Part shown: piece after piece, positions 33,810 to 47,100 of the stretch
How positions within the stretch are numbered: position 1 is the stretch's first letter
Layout of the letters: each line of letters opens with the position of its first letter
Assembly (NCBI GenBank): GCA_026874595.1
Contig: CM049314.1
Location: 61,793,300-61,857,299 of the forward strand
Reading direction: 5' to 3'
Origin: Sipunculus nudus
Lineage: Eukaryota > Annelida > Sipuncula > Golfingiida > Sipunculidae
DNA length: 64,000 bases
The notes under the pieces: generated by a model
What the model was told of the DNA's origin: nothing
Database searches by the model: none
Seen by the model: only the letters and a program-made list of their open reading frames with translations
Program-made: the position numbers and the translations under genes

Positions 33810-36800
33810 CTGCTCATTCACAAAATATAAATTTATTTTTTAATTACTTAAATAATTAACAGTGCACATCAAATTATAATCATTATAATCATTGATTTGG
33901 GCTTTAAAAACATACAAACAGGGGTAGTTTGAATGAAAACAAAAAAAATTTAGGTCATAAGGTCATATTAATAATATTTATAAGAATTTTTCCAAACCAC
34001 TAAGAAAATTCTTCTATTAAATTAAAATAATAAAATTTTGCATATACCTATGTAGCAAATTATTTTGATTTTATCACGTTGTTCCCTGATCATATGAAAT
34101 GTTATAGTCCATCCCAGTACCGTTGTCTGCATATTTTCAGTTCAGAATAATTTTTTATAAATGTGGGACAGTATAATTTTTTCTGATCCAAAGGTTGCAG
34201 GAGCTACTCCACTGACTAAATGAGTGGAAAAAATGACCTCTTACTGATTTTGTTTGAGATAATTAATCGAAAATTTGACAGAGTCAACTATATTTGAGAC
34301 ATGTTCATCACCAATGAACTGAGAAATAAACAAACCACCATTGTCTTATAAACAGCTTTCGGCATCACAGACATGGAAAGCTTTTCATGGAGGAATGTAC
34401 TATCCAGCTGTACAAAAAAAGGCCATCCATGGTTCATTTCAGGACAAATTTTTTTTGTAAAGAATATTCTTAAAAGAATTAACATGAAAATACTCACAGA
34501 CATGGGCCTCGAGACTATAAACTGCAATAATATTTAAGCTGACAAAAAATATTCCTGTGATTGTAACAGATATGTATAATGTAAACATGTCAGTCTGTGT
34601 TTGTTTATATATATATATATATATTTAAAGGGAAACAAGCAGTGTCTCTAGCAAATATCAACAAGAGCACCACAACTGGTGCATAATATGCATACTACAT
34701 ATCTTATACATTTGACCTCTGACTTCATTAAATATGCATGAATTATGCTGAGAATGTATTTCAGGTGAGAAACTCTATTGTTTAAAGGTGCCCATTAAAA
34801 AGAATTAAGTGATTTCTGGCTTCCTCTGTGTATATATTAATGATCTAAGGGTAATTTTGATTGTGAAAAGTTCTTATAATGCCTCTGTGAAGGATGTATG
34901 ATCTTGTTTTTATCAACAACATGTTTGTAAACACAGAAATGTTGACAAACAGGAAAACATGTAACACAAGGTGGTAGGTTGCAAATATGCGCAGGTAGAA
35001 AGGTCACTTGTTGCAAAATGCCATTTGCAAAGCTCTTGCTTAACTGACTTGCTGCCAGATGCCCTTGTTGCATTTGTTTAAATTTAGTGGGCCCCCACAT
35101 ATTATAAACATGTTGATATAAACAAAACAAGCAGCCTGTGTGCCGGTGATAACAAGTTTTCTTGCTTATTTTTATAAAAGCTCCAAGGGATAACCTTTAG
35201 TTTATAAAGGTAAGATAGGTGATTGGGCCCCTTTTAATTTTTATAATGAGTTTCATGTAAAACCATCAGGCTTTGGTAACCCATGACAACCACACCACTG
35301 TCTGGTGACCTCTGACCTCAATAAATATGCATTGATTTTGCCAAGAATGGAACTCAGGTGAGATATTGTATCAGTTGATATATCTTTTGAGTTCCATCAC
35401 ATGCATATTTTTCCTGGTAAGTAATCGCGGCAACACTCCAAAGTAGGCTGGTGACCTCTGACCTTATTAAATATGCATGTATTTTGCTCACAATAGAACT
35501 TAGGTGAGATACTCAATTTGTTAGTAGTAATGGTAAGTCTTGTGAAAATTCATCAAAGCCCTGATAAATTAACCTGGCAACATTAAAAGTTAATGGACAG
35601 ACACTTTGATGATTGGAATGGACGGATGGAGGGACTGTTGGTATACCATAATACATTCTGTCATAGACAAGTATATAAGAATTTGTAGTTTTAATGAATT
35701 TTAGATCTTGGTGGCGTTACTCAAAACATTTTCAATACATAATAGGTGTAAAATTCACAGGTACTTACCTCCATGCTAAACCTGGATGTTTCTTCAGGTC
35801 AGGTTTGGCTCCAAAAAATGAAGCTATCTCATCGTTGTACACGATTGGATCACGCTGGATGGTGTGTCTGCCTGAGCTGTAGTAGCGTTTAATGTTCTGC
35901 TCCTGTTACAACAGACAGAATGGAATTTTATTAGGTTTCAAGTACAGCAGTGTACTTTAAACACTTTATAGACAAGCCTCTCCCACAGGGTGTTTTTTCC
36001 TTGCTAGATATGTAGGTAGATACAATAAAGATTGTTGTCAGTAGTAAGATATAGTAAGCAGCCATGTCCTGTGATCGGTCATATTTAATAGCCATATATA
36101 AGGTAATTAAGTGATCTATCATGTACAAATGTAATAGCCAATCAAACACCTTACTCCTTGTCCTAAGAGTAATTATCCAATGACCTGTGTTGTAAAAGGT
36201 CACGTGGGTACATCAGACTAACCATTAATCAGTGCGCTCAGTTCAACCCTGACCAGCCAACAGACAACATTCACATCGATTTTCCACCACCTCCTCTCCG
36301 CCACCCAGCTTAATTTTTAGAGTTTTGGTTGGTATGCCCCTTTTTGTCCCCACCTTCAGGGAATTTTACATATTGTAACACGCTTTGTTATATGCATTAG
36401 ATATATATCAATTTGTCATGTGTAAGCTATAGATCTGTATTGTGAAACGTGTTATTTATTTGTACTAAGTTATGTTTTAATGTCATCCGGGGGTGGCGCC
36501 ATACCACATTTTACACTAGTTTACAGCTTTGTCAAGATCGGGCAGGTATTGAACAACAATCATGGACTCTAAACCGTAAAATGGACTCTTTTTTATAGCC
36601 CGAGATATATAATAAGCTTAATATATTTAGATGGCGTCACCCCCATTTATTGTGTCATTAATAAATGATAAATCGGCTGCCAGGTTTTTGTTTCCCTGTG
36701 TGAGAGTCTGTGTGTATAAATACACAGACATGGAGTGCCAATTAATCCATTATATCAATGACTGATTGTTTTCCTTCCGTATCCAAATAAATTGGTTGCA

Positions 36801-37129
36801 TTTTTGCATAATCTATCACAAAGGATTATGTTTACACATCCAAAGAAGTCATTTTATCCAGATAAAATAGTTTTATTTTGAAAAAAATATAAGAATAATG
36901 GGGAATAATACAGCAAACAGCATTAAAACTTAAAACCTTGTTTATCAAATAAGTGTCAACAACCCAGCCATTACCTAGACGTTTCAGCATGATGTACTAA
37001 TTATACTGACTTTATGTGTTAAATATTTTTGGTATAATTCTATACTGCAAATTTCAAGGTTATATGGTACATAGAATAATTAATTGTATCCGCCAAAACA
37101 GAGTTTTGCGGATACTATGTTTTCAGCTG

Positions 37130-37161
<32 letters not shown>

Positions 37162-40100
37162 GTAGGTGTCCGGAGAACTCCTCCGTAACCGCTGGGTGGA
37201 ATTTTCCGAAACCCGGGATTATGTTCGGGTCACATGTGAACTGCTGCGCCCCGATTTTGTTTTGACCTCTGACCTTTCCTCTGGGCTCTGCGTCCGTTTG
37301 TGCGTCTGTTTCCACACATAAACCCACATATCTCGGGAACCATTTGACCGATCAGGAAAATTTTTTTGCACAAATGTAGCCCTCGGAGAGCTTTATAACA
37401 TACACCAAAAATGGTGGCGCCACCTGCAACCATGTTTGCACAGTGTCCATCTGTTCGTCTGCCTTGGGTTATCTCTGCAGTGACTTGACTAATTCACCTG
37501 AAATTCGGCATGCGCAAACATCCTGGATAGCTTTTCTGATTTTATGACAGGTGGCGCCACCTACATTCACGTTTACGCTGCAGACATCCAAGCTCATATC
37601 TCTGGAACCGTTTGACCGATCAGGAAAATTCTTTTGCACAAATGTAGCCCTTGGAGAGCTTTATAACATACACCAAAAATGGTGGCGCCACCTGCAACCA
37701 TGTTTGCACAGTGTCCATCTGTTCGTCTGCCTTGGGTTAAAATCACTCATATCTCTGCAGTGACTTGACTAATTCACCTGAAATTTGGCATGCGTATACA
37801 TCCTGGATAGCTTATCTGATTTTATGACAGGTGGCGCCACCTACATTCACGTTTACGCTGCAGACATCCAAGCTCATATCTCGGGAACCGTTTGACCGAT
37901 CAGGAAAATTCTTTTGCACAAATGTAGCCCTTGGAGAGCTTTATAACATACACCAAAAATGGTGCCGCTACCTGCAACCATGTTTGCACAGTGTCCATCT
38001 GTTTGTCTGCCTTGGGTTAAAATCACTCATATCTCTGCAGTAACTTGACTAATTCACCTGAAATTTGGCATGCGTATACATCCTGGATAGCTTTTCTGAT
38101 TTTATGACAGGTGGCGCCACCTACATTCACGTTTACGCTGCAGACATCCAAGCTCATATCTCAGGAACCGTTTGACCGATCAGGAAAATTTTTTTGCACA
38201 AATGTAGCCCTTAGAGAGCTTTATAACATACACAAAAAATGGTGGCGCCACCTGCAACCATGTTTGCACAGTGTCCAGCTGTTCGTCTGCCTTGGGTTAA
38301 AATTACTCATATCTCTGCAGTGGTTTGACTAATTCACCTGAAATTCTGCATGCTTATACATCCTGGATAGCTTTTCTGATTTTATGACAGGTGGCGCCAC
38401 CTACAATCAAGTTTACGCTGCAGACATCCAAGCTCATATCTAGGGAACCGTTTGACCGATTGGGCCAAAATTTTGCATGTGTATAGTTCTCACAAAGCTC
38501 TTTATCATACGCTAAACTGGTGGCGCCACCTGCAACCCTTTTTTGCACAGCGTCCATCTGTTTGTCTGCCAAGGGCAAAAATAACTCATATAGAATATAG
38601 TGGTTTGACTTATCTGCCTTAAATTTTGCATATGTATACAACTTGGACGGCTTTCTGGATTTTTTGGTAGGTAGCGCAACCTACATACACAATTTGGCTG
38701 CAGACATCCATGCTGATATGCAACACTTCATCCGTTCCACTCTGATTTAGGCGGATACAAGTAGTCGCTTGTCGACTACCCGTATTCTAGTTAATAACTG
38801 ATCATCAGTCATTTTTTATCATTTAACCATCAAAAATGATCTTATAAACATTACTTACCACCAATACTAAGTCAGTACAAACAAGAAATCTTCTCAAAGC
38901 AAATGACAAAGGAAAAATGATTATGTTTCATGAAAAGATATAGAAAATATCACAAATTAGATGTGAACTTCAGGTACAAAATATTATTTTCAAGCTTTAG
39001 AGGTGGTCTTTAAATACAGAACACAATATTTTTTGTAAAGGTAGTGATTTTTCTGAAAACATCAAGCATCATTTGTAATTAGTACTGTTGTATAAAGATC
39101 TCAGTGATCTAATATCTTGGGATTTAATAACAATAGAAGCAGAACCTTCTAATTTCTTTAAAATACGGTTTTTAGATGTAATCTGTTTGAATGATTTTAT
39201 TGATATTGATAAAGTAGAGTGCAATAAGAATACAATGATTAATATACAAGTACTGGGTATGTAGGGGATTTGGTGCAAGCCAGAGGGCTAAGATTTGCCC
39301 TTACTCATCAAGTACAGAAGAGAAATTATTGGCAATAGGTAGCAAAGTAAATATTGCACAATTATGGATGCAACGGGGGAGCCCTATCTGTGAGTCAAAA
39401 CATGACATGTAAATATTGGTAATTTCTAAGCACCAAATCTGCCTGCACTAACCTGCACCAATTGTTTGGTGGGCAAATACATTTATTTTACATACCTACT
39501 GGGATGTGATTCCCTTTTTTTCATTACTGGATGTATCTCTGTACAGTAAACATTATCCCCCCTGGCATTTGTCCCTACCTCTTGTGAAGGGACACCTGCA
39601 ATCTAGGGACACTTTGGCTACAACAGGATACTACTGTAATTGGTAAATCTTGCATTATCATTAAAACCTCATTATTCATCAGTTTGAAATGCAGCAAATA
39701 TATTATTTTTATCTATCTTAACTCACCAAAGAAGGTTGTTGTGCATATCATCTCTTTGAGTAACTGAGCTGACCTACCATTTCTTTATCAATATCTTCCT
39801 CCATTGCAGCTTTGCTCGGCAGGAAAATCTTGTCTCGACAGAGCTCAGCAAACCACCGAGCCTGGATCTCTGACATAGTCAGGATACCCCCAGAGGCTGG
39901 CTGGACGAACCCGATGAAGGCCAACGATGATCCGATCTCACTGGCAAATACATTCTTGTACAGCTACAAAGTGAACAAAGAAAGGACATACTAAATATAT
40001 AAAATTTCTAATATATATAAAAAACACCCAGAAATCCCTTTTGCAGCATTCAAATTAGTAAATCACATGACTGACTTTTATGAGCCTGTAATTATTGGTA

Positions 40101-41116
40101 AAATCTTATAATTAAGCTTCCAATCAGAAGCCAATTTATTGGTGGGATGTAATTTTAATGTAATTATTATTTACATTAATATCCCATTTGCTTCTGAGAG
40201 CCACCTGGTGCTAATTTAGTGAACAAAAAACATGTTAAGACTGTTTCCAATTCTCTAATGCTTTCTCTGTAGCCTCTTTAAAATATGGATCAATTGTAAA
40301 TGTAGATAGTAATATTAATTATAAAATCATAATATGATTCAAGGCCAACTTAATATTGACACAAAAGATTTAAAACCAATAAAAAATTACAGAATTGAAC
40401 ACCAAATTGAGCTTTTTTTTTGTGGGGGTTAAAACCATTCTTTTATTGCTTCCTTAACTATGTAATATGTATATTTAACTCTTTCTGGTTTTGAACTATG
40501 TGACAGGGGCTTATACTCAATTTTCCTGGTGTCAATCAGGCTCAGTGTACCACTGCTATGGGCCCTGGGTGTGTGTGATTCCCTGATAGGTAGATGCATT
40601 TGTGAGTGAAACATGACTGTTGGGCACAGTCTCCCCATTAAGCTTGCAGAGTGCCCACTCACCGCCTCAGCTGAGTTTGACCTCACAATCTCCTGGATTT
40701 GAGTCCTGTGCTCTACCAGTGAGCCACAGAAGCCGCTGAGAAGACAGACACCTGCAACTAACATTCTGACAGTATTTAGTACTAATTACCCTGATTCTGT
40801 TAGTTTTCTCATCCAGGACTTTCTTCCGGATATCTTCAGACAGGAATGGCAGGTCCATCTTGTATCCAGTACAAAAGATGAGACAATCCGGTTCTGTCAT
40901 TAACCCATCCTTGAAATACACCCTGCCACCATCGATTCTCTGCAGGAAAATGTAGTGTACTGGTATTAAAATTCTGGACACACTTACAAAGATCATTAAG
41001 TTTTTAATATATAAATCATTTATTTGCAGACTGATGCAGCATAATTTAATAAAATATTATATATTTCTCTTGCTTCTAGAAAGCTAAAGCGAGTTTATGA
41101 TATACTATACACAAGT

Positions 41117-41186
<70 letters not shown>

Positions 41187-44100
41187 CAGAGTGCACATAA
41201 CAATGCATTAAACTGTTTCATTTGTGAAACTTGCTTTTCTAGTGAAGTTGTAGGAAAGCAAGACATGTGTGCAACCGACATTGGTTTCAAATCCGGGATT
41301 GGCCCAATATTTTCCTAGAAGCAAAAATGTTTACATCACAAATGGGGAGCTCGTCCAAAATGACACCCAACTGTGGGGCCCGGGAATGGTGGTTTGAAGT
41401 AATTGGGTAATTAATACACAGACACAAATATCAATGTTCCCTGAAACACCCATTTTTGCAATGCATTATAATATTACGAATACTAATATATAGTAAATTA
41501 GTATTGGTTCAAAATGTTCATTCATGTGTTCATGTATGGAAAACAATTAAATTTACATGATAAGGTTAAAAAAAAAAGAAAGAAATGTTAATTCTTTTTA
41601 TACTGCATCTTTTTATTCTGCACTGAGCATCTCCCAATTTTCATGGCACTCAGTGATTATTACAGGCAAGTACCTATTGGTAGAAAGCATTTATGAAAAC
41701 TTGAACATCCAGTGGATTACAGTATGTATTTTATTGCTGGTCTGTATTGTAATTTATTATGTGTCAGGAATGAGCTCAACTGTACACAACTGTAACTTCT
41801 GAATAGTGCTATCATATCTCTCAATACCAAGGATTTTAGAAAATGATACTTTATGTTGCTGCAAACCTCAGTCATTCATGCAAGTATTGATCAGTTTTTA
41901 ATCATTAAAATATCCATATTTTATTTCTTAAATCTACTGCAAAACCTGGAAAAATAGGGGACATGAACTTTTTCACAACTATAAATTTGCACTAGGAGAG
42001 CACAAACCTCCGCCAAGGCAGCTTTTTACCCAATTGTCAGCACTTTTCATCAATGAATACCCAGATACAGCTGGAGATCCTCAAAATTTAATCAATTGTC
42101 ACTTTTATCACTGCCCAGTTATCCTGAAAACTTCATCAAAATCCTGTAATAACTTTTCTAGTAATGTTTCTAACAGACAAACAAACTAACCAATGCCAGC
42201 AAAAACATAAGCCCAGGTCCTTTGTGGAGGTTATAACCAGCCCTAGTGTCAAATGCAGATTTACAGATACACAGAACTTACCTGGATGTTCTCCACAACC
42301 TTGACATTTCCCCTCTGGATGTGGTGTATCAGCGTCCGGCTGACAGTTGGCTGGGTCTGGAGAGCGTGCATCTTGGGGTTAAGATTCCACCTGGACAATT
42401 AATAAAAAGTAAACCTATCCCTAAGTAAAATAATAGTTAGACATCAGCAAATTTTGAAGAATTGTCAAAAAGCTTATTCATGCTACCTTATGTTAAATAT
42501 ATGTTTTTCATGAAGCCTTCTGGAATTTGAGTTTTCTATGCATGGAGCCAGAAATCAAATGTCATAAGAAAAAAATTGATCTGTGGAGCAGATCTGGAAA
42601 GTCCCCAACCAGTTGTGGAAGTAGCTGGAACAAGATTGCCTTTGTGACCTTGAAAACTGCATCAAGGTCATCCATGTTCACACTTTACCTAGCCCTTCAT
42701 AATATGTATCAATACTGCAAGATTGGGTACTACGCCTCAAATTCTTTTCAAATTATTGCATTAACATCATTTTAGCTTTATTGCCTCTGTGACCTTGAAA
42801 AATGCATCAAGGTCATCCATATTCAAACTTGACCTAGCATTCATGAGTTGCATTCATGATGCGAGTATAGTGACTGTATGTTCATTCATTGTTATGTTAT
42901 TGTGTTAACATCATATCTGTGACAAAAGAACAGAAAGGCGGATCAACGCTCACCATTTCTATGGCCTGAGGCGCTATTGGAGGGGGACAATAACCTATAA
43001 TTAGTGTAAGGCATTTGAATCTCAGATTCTACAGTGATTATATCATTTTGTGCATACCTCTCTGTTTTGGTGTCTGTTACTCTCTGACAGGCCAGAAATG
43101 TTTTCTCTTTCCTTTTTATCAGAGCTCACGTTACACAAGGGGCCTCATGTTGCCTTATATATGTCCACTGTCATGACAAGGCAGAATGTTCAGAGGGTCT
43201 CCTACAGAGCACTACTAAATCATTTAATAATGCATGATATTCTATACTTACTGATATGGATTTCCATTTATCAGTTTTATAACTGTCTCAAAGATGACTG
43301 TTGTGATTCTCCATGGGAACTTAAAGAGGAGACGGTTTGCATAATGATCTACTGGGTGTCCGAATACATAGTTTGGTACCACCCAAGCTCCAGAACGTGT
43401 GCTTAAATAGACTGGCTTCTTCCTAAAATTGTTAAAAAAATTAGCAGGGCAATATTAAAATAGACTGGTCTCATCATGTTCTATATAAAAGCATATACAC
43501 AATAACAACAAGAAATATTGAAATTGAAGGATTAAAAATTTTTTTTTTAATTTACTGGTTAAGACACATCACATGAAATATTGCAAGCTTGTCAGGAAAA
43601 ATACAAAAATATATTTCTTGATATAATGAATAAAATCAACACAAAATTTAGTCCACTTTCCATACCCTTTTAAGAATACTTTTCAGGAAATGGAGTAAGA
43701 GTACAGATTAACAACATGACTGATTATCAGGTCTTTATTTGCTAATAAATAATCCATGAAAAAAGGCAACAGCAAAGTCTATAGTACATATTGTTTTTTT
43801 TTATTTTTTTTTTTTTTTTTTTTTTTGGGGGGGGGGGGGGGGTCTCACTGTTGAAATAATAACATATCAGAAATGTTTCAAACCAGAAAAAAACTTACAA
43901 TCCAACATCAGCCAGGTTGACCACAGTGTCCACCGCACTGTTACCCACACCAACTACGACTACCTTCTTGTCCTCCAGCTTGTTGTAGCGAGTGTCTTTA
44001 AATGACACAGCATGCATCTTGGTCCCTGAAATAAACCAAATTATTACTGAGTGAACAAGAGCACTGTAAATGGTGCATAAGATGCCAATTGCATACCTTG

Positions 44101-47100
44101 TGACCTCTCACCTCATTATTTGCATGAATTTTGCTGAGAATGTAATACAGGTGTGAAACTGTATTGGTTAATATTCAAAATGAGTTTCATGAAAATCCAT
44201 AAGATTTTTTTGCAAGTCATCAGCGCCATCAAAGTCTGGTGACCTCATAATCCTTTTACCTTAAAACTGAAATTTTCATACAATAAACAAGTTTAAATTT
44301 CATTTACAAACATGAAATGTGATTGGCTGGGAACACCAGGGCATAAAGGCCATTTATATATCTGGTTACAGTCTTTGACAAAATGTTTAAAGTTTATCCA
44401 CTCATATAAGACCCAACAGGGTCAGTATAAACTTGAGAGCTCCTTGGTATGAAACTTGAGGTATATATGAGTGTAATTTAATGTTAGTTTGAAAATCACA
44501 ATACTAGTCTATGGGAGTTTGATTATAACATAACAATGAGGTTACCACAAAGTAAATAATGAAATATCCATACTGCAGGAAACTAGGTCAGAATAACCTT
44601 ATTTCTGTGTGAACATACATAAAACACGCACCTGTGAATGTGTCTTGGCCAATGAAGTTAGGCCAGACAGGTTTGGCGTGATGTCCTGATGCGATAGCTA
44701 CAAACTTGGCATGGAACACTTTCTCTTCTGATGTTTGTGATATCCCGCCTTTGTCGTCCTCTTTGACCTTGACAGCTGTGACCTCCCACTCAAACTCCTT
44801 ATTTTCTACAAATATAAAAAATTTATGACTACACAGTGGGAGAGGAGTCAGTTTAGGTGGGACACAGGTGAAACATTCACTGTTGTACAGTTCTGGGAGG
44901 AAGAAGCCACTTGGAGAGCTTGAGCGATCTAAATGCTCAAGAAGAATGGATGGTTGTGCATTGGCCACACAGAGAAGGGAGAGAGAGACCAGTCTTACAT
45001 GAGAAGATTTGGTAAGACAGGTTGTGGCTGTTGGTTAAGACAGATTTTAATTACTGGTGTAGCTGACTGGAACATGCAGCACGCCTCTGTGAGGTGACAG
45101 TTAAGCTACGTGTCACTAAGTTGTTGTATTAAACATATAATTCAGTTGGTCTGTCTTCTGTTATCCTCAGAACAGTCCTCCCATGGTTCATTCAGCCATA
45201 GAGATTTTGGGTTAAATAAGAATAAAACTTCAGAAAGTAGTAAAAAGCTACAGATCCAATGATTGACTAGGATGGTTCTTTAGACTATAATATTTGGCAC
45301 GGTCTGCAGGATCAAGACAGTGGTTTGTAGTTTAAAGCCTTCACTCAGTTCCAGACAAACAGCAAATTCTGGAGACAGACCACAGAAAAATAGAGGTGAA
45401 TTTTAAATAAAAACTAGATATGGTCAGACAATGGTCCTCAGAGGGCCCCGCATTTCTGATAGTGCAGGACTAGTTTAGATGTGGGTGAAAAATTAAGTTA
45501 AATTTGAAAAATATGACAAACAGAAACAGGTTTTTATTCATATGCATGAGGGGAAAAATCCTACCAGTCTGTAAATTCAAGCAGGTCTGTAAATCAATAA
45601 GTCTGTAGCCATCATAGGTACCAATCAACCCTGTGAAATTGGGAAAGCTGCAGTAGTTGTTGTTGAGTTATCGCTGGCGAAAGAAAATCAGCGATCGAGC
45701 TGTGGCGGCCATATTTGAATTCCAACAGGTCTGTAATTCAATAGGTCTGGAGCCCTTATAAGTACCAATCACCCCTGTGAATTTGGGAAAGCTGCATTAG
45801 TCTGTTGTTGAGTTATCGCGCGCAAAAGAAAGTGTCACTGACGGAAGGACGGAAGGACGGATGGACGGACTGACACAGTGATCACTATAGGACCCCGCTT
45901 GTCAAGTGGGGCCCTAATAATAAAATTATTTTCTACTGGTCTCGCTAGAGAAGCGTGCTATATTGAAAAAGCAGTAAATTTTCTGCTTGTACAGGAGGGC
46001 TCCATGCAGCTGATTGTGAGATCAAACCAATTACCATTCATTACCATTGTTCAGCATACTTGTAAATCTAGATATCTTTGTTGTATTCTGGCCCAGGTCT
46101 CTCACAGCATCTGTGATTGACAGGACAAATCCCATCCTGAATAGTGAATAGCAGGAGAGCAGCCTACATTTGACTATAAATTGACAGCTTGGCACAATTT
46201 TATTAATCATCAGTAAAATCAGTTGAACTTTACCAACTGATAATCAGAAATAATCGGTTGTTTAGCAGTATGAAATGATCTTATGAAGACCAGTACATCA
46301 TTACACCTGATACACAGCGCAACTAGCAGCCACTGACACACCATATGTAGGCCCAAATATAGGTAATGATATCATATTTCCAAAAAATTTTTCAGCACTC
46401 ACAGATAATCTCTTGTTTACTTGCATAATGTATATAAAAGCTCACATTTCCTCATCACAAAGCTTAAGTTACGTAAAAAATTTGCAATTGATTATGGAAC
46501 TGCATGATTGAGCATAACATTTTTTGGAGCAATCTGATGATCATTGATTATACGATTATCAGCCCATCACTACTGTAAGTGATACATGCATTTCTTTATA
46601 CAAGCTGCATGATTGACATCTGCTGTGTTGTTGGCAGCTAAAGTCCTCAGTACTGAAGGGCTTTCAACTTCCAAATATTATATACAGATACAGTAAAACA
46701 TTGTTAATCCAAACACTGTTAAACTGGAAAAATGTTCATCTGACAATAAAAAAAACTGAGAACCAAAATTTTTATTGTTTTGGACAAAAAATCCAAGCAA
46801 ATTTTTAAATAAGCAATAATTTCAATATACTGCCTGTCTTACATTAAATTGATCAAGAACTTTAAAAATGTTGTTGGGCAGATAATACCCAGGCGGGTAA
46901 ACCCGGGCGGGTAATACCCCTTATTACCCGGGCGCGGCGGGCAATAAGCCTTACAGCCCACATCCGGGTTTTAATGGGCAATATGATTTGGGATTTTCTA
47001 GAAGCATTCTTTTCAATCTCAGAATTGCTGCATAAAATGCATAAAATCAAATAAAAAGGAAAAAAATACAGTAATTGTCCATGAAATAAGTTTAATACCA

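Noticed and set aside
37413-38530. Regularly spaced palindromes resembling a CRISPR-like repeat/spacer layout
   Set aside because: The intervals are themselves repeated (131 and 149 bp, near-identical), so this is a tandem array inside a eukaryotic mobile element, not repeats with unique spacers.
39778-39963. Suspected frameshift in FMO exon 8
   Set aside because: It arose from a misread of the complement. The true sequence CTCTGTCGAGACAAGATTTT keeps the frame through [10 protein letters not shown].
40429-40764. 111-codon minus-strand open frame adjoining FMO exon 7
   Set aside because: It is the translation of the tRNA-derived SINE.
41260-41320. GGTTTCAAATCCGGG, resembling a tRNA B-box
   Set aside because: No A-box at suitable distance on that strand and no SINE body. 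Probably chance.
43050-43406. 118-codon plus-strand open frame
   Set aside because: Antisense to FMO exon 5, and its upstream part is intron. No independent evidence.
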